A stretch of 32,094 nucleotides of DNA, taken from positions 1 through 32,094 of the forward strand of contig JAKAEB010000045.1 in assembly GCA_021818445.1 (NCBI GenBank), read 5' to 3'. Numbering within the stretch: position 1 is the stretch's first letter; each line of letters begins with the position of its first letter. Position numbers and translations under genes: made by a program. A model generated the notes under the pieces. The model saw nothing but the letters and a program-made list of their open reading frames with translations. It was not told where the DNA came from and did no database searches. Shown here piece after piece: positions 30,837 through 32,094 of the stretch. The stretch comes from Planctomycetota bacterium. Its GTDB lineage: Bacteria; Planctomycetota; Phycisphaerae; WQYP01.

Positions 30837-32094
30837 ATGACGGATGAAGCGTTGCGACGACAAGTGCCTTTGAACATGGGGCTGATGGGTTACATCGGCA
30901 CAGCCCTTGACGTTAATGATTTTATATTTTTCAATCTTGTGGTCGTCACGTTTCACCGGTTTACCAGCGATCTGTTTCTGATTGCCATTCTGGTGAATGT
31001 CCATCGCCTTCTGGGTTGTACGGTTCAGCCCTATGTTGCATGGAAGGCTGATCACGTCCGCAGCCGCCTGGGCCGACGCAAACCGTTCCTTCTCTTTTCG
31101 CTCACTGGCAGCGTGGTATTTGTCACACTGCTGGGGCTGCTTCCGGAATGTATCTCCAGGACGCAATACCATACGCTTTGGGCGCTGGCAATCGTTGCTG
31201 GAGTTTTTATCCTCTGGCAGATATGTCAGGAAGTCAGCTTAAGCGCCCATACCACACTTTATCCCGCCGTTATCGAGCAGCGACGGCTGGGGACCGCCGG
31301 GTCTGTCCGAATGCTCATCAGTGGATTGATGACACTGTTCATGACTTACTACGTCATGCATTGGGCGGATATCAGCGGCTTTTACCCGTATCTCGCGGGG
31401 GCAATTATCACCGCCATTGCCATCCCGTGCCTTCTTAGAACGCCGGAATATTCCACCCATACCCCGTCGCCGGCCAGGTATCGGCCGCTGGAGCACCTGC
31501 ATCTGCTATGGGAAAATCCACGCTACGCCATGATCTCCCTCATTGCCTCGGCATCATTGGCGTTCCCCGTCACCATGCTGTTGTTTCAATCGCTTTACGT
31601 TAAGGACGTTCTGCACTTCACCTTGGGGCAATTGGGCAAGGCCATGTTTCCGGGAACGGTCATCTCACTGCTGTTGGCTGTGCCGTTGGGATTTATCGTG
31701 GATTACATCACCCCGCGGCGGATGATGATGTTCAGTTTTATTATTTGGATTATAACGGCGGTGGCCATGGGTTTCATGGTACACAACTGGATGGAACTCA
31801 TGTTCACGCAGATTCTCTTTTTTGTGGCCAATACCATTCAGATGAGTGCCGTGCTCGCATTGACCTTCGAGAGCGTATCGGAAGATATGCGGGGTGCCGT
31901 GTTCGGCATCATTCAGGTTACCCGGGCCGTGGCGACAATTATTGCCTCTTTGCTGGTAGGGTTTTTGGTCGACCGGTTCGGCAACTATCAGCTCGTCTAT
32001 TACGCTTCCATTTTGATCGCGGGCGGGGGTGTCGCGGCATCGTGGCTGCTGCGGCCGGCGATCAGGCCGCAGCAAAGCTCAATAAATGAGGGTG
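30837..32094 (+). CDS. GPH/SLC45-type MFS sugar transporter (3' truncated by window)
   Basis: The frame runs open from ATG 30837 to the end of the window (419 codons), so the C-terminus is missing. It is a multi-pass carrier. The helix 2-3 loop reads WKADHVRSRLGRRKPFLLFS, matching the D-x-x-R-(S/T)-R-x-GRRxP pattern of glycoside-pentoside-hexuronide and SLC45 sugar carriers. The second half has VPLGFIVDYITPRRMMMFS and LVGFLVDRFGNYQLVYY, the repeated MFS loops. It probably imports a sugar or oligosaccharide released by the neighbouring hydrolases; the substrate is unknown. No Shine-Dalgarno sequence precedes the ATG; a TACAAT (30822-30827) just upstream could give a nearly leaderless mRNA. In-frame ATGs at 30876 and 30885 are alternatives. 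Confidence 0.82.
   Translation, partial: MTDEALRRQVPLNMGLMGYIGTALDVNDFIFFNLVVVTFHRFTSDLFLIAILVNVHRLLGCTVQPYVAWKADHVRSRLGRRKPFLLFSLTGSVVFVTLLGLLPECISRTQYHTLWALAIVAGVFILWQICQEVSLSAHTTLYPAVIEQRRLGTAGSVRMLISGLMTLFMTYYVMHWADISGFYPYLAGAIITAIAIPCLLRTPEYSTHTPSPARYRPLEHLHLLWENPRYAMISLIASASLAFPVTMLLFQSLYVKDVLHFTLGQLGKAMFPGTVISLLLAVPLGFIVDYITPRRMMMFSFIIWIITAVAMGFMVHNWMELMFTQILFFVANTIQMSAVLALTFESVSEDMRGAVFGIIQVTRAVATIIASLLVGFLVDRFGNYQLVYYASILIAGGGVAASWLLRPAIRPQQSSINEG

Overview
The window looks like a chromosomal segment of a planctomycete, most probably of the Phycisphaerae. The evidence is indirect. There is a prepilin-like secreted protein with an H-X9-DG motif, a Tat-exported formylglycine sulfatase, a XylR-like AraC regulator, a DUF4416 gene in an envelope polysaccharide operon, and frequent TTG/GTG starts with good Shine-Dalgarno sequences. 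No rRNA, tRNA, CRISPR array or transposase was seen.

Layout. (1) 1-1210: the 3' end of an RHS-repeat gene, followed by two small membrane-protein genes, one of them only 41 codons. (2) 1211-1891: a non-coding stretch with a duplicated 38-bp hairpin-forming repeat, a perfect TGTGACA/TGTCACA dyad and a good sigma70-type promoter for ilvC. (3) 1892-4456: ilvC, a VOC-fold gene and a short SppA-type protease lipoprotein; the last two overlap. (4) 4682-8802: a secreted propeller/phosphoesterase followed after 14 nt by an MFS carrier with features of the phosphate:H+ symporter family. (5) 9152-12617: a FucP-like sugar carrier convergent with a ClC channel/transporter carrying CBS domains. (6) 13102-16374: a cell-shape cluster made of a membrane-anchored coiled-coil protein, a 46-codon membrane protein, mreB and mreC; no mreD was seen. 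(7) 16378-17835: an integral-membrane M48 peptidase, convergent with mreC. (8) 17974-21993, minus strand: a tightly packed operon of DUF4416, a polyprenyl-phosphate glycosyl-1-phosphate transferase (WecA/TagO type) and an O-antigen-ligase-like protein. (9) 22587-32094: a carbohydrate-use island with a GH2 enzyme, prepilin-like protein, sulfatase, XylR-like regulator, GH128-like enzyme and a truncated GPH-type sugar carrier.

The most interesting signal is in region 9. A 26-bp motif occurs upstream of the prepilin gene and again in the divergent promoter region between the XylR-like regulator and the GH128-like gene (22 of 26 positions match). In both places a TATACT/TACACT -10 box starts 59 or 60 bp after the motif start. 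At the regulator's own promoter the same motif overlaps the -35 region. This suggests a small sugar-responsive regulon with an autoregulated activator linking a prepilin-like surface protein to glycan breakdown. The site and its regulator are inferred, not proven.

Other points worth checking are the two very short membrane-protein genes with convincing ribosome binding sites (622-747 and 14052-14192), the MreC-like architecture of the protein encoded upstream of mreB, and the phosphoesterase/transporter pair.
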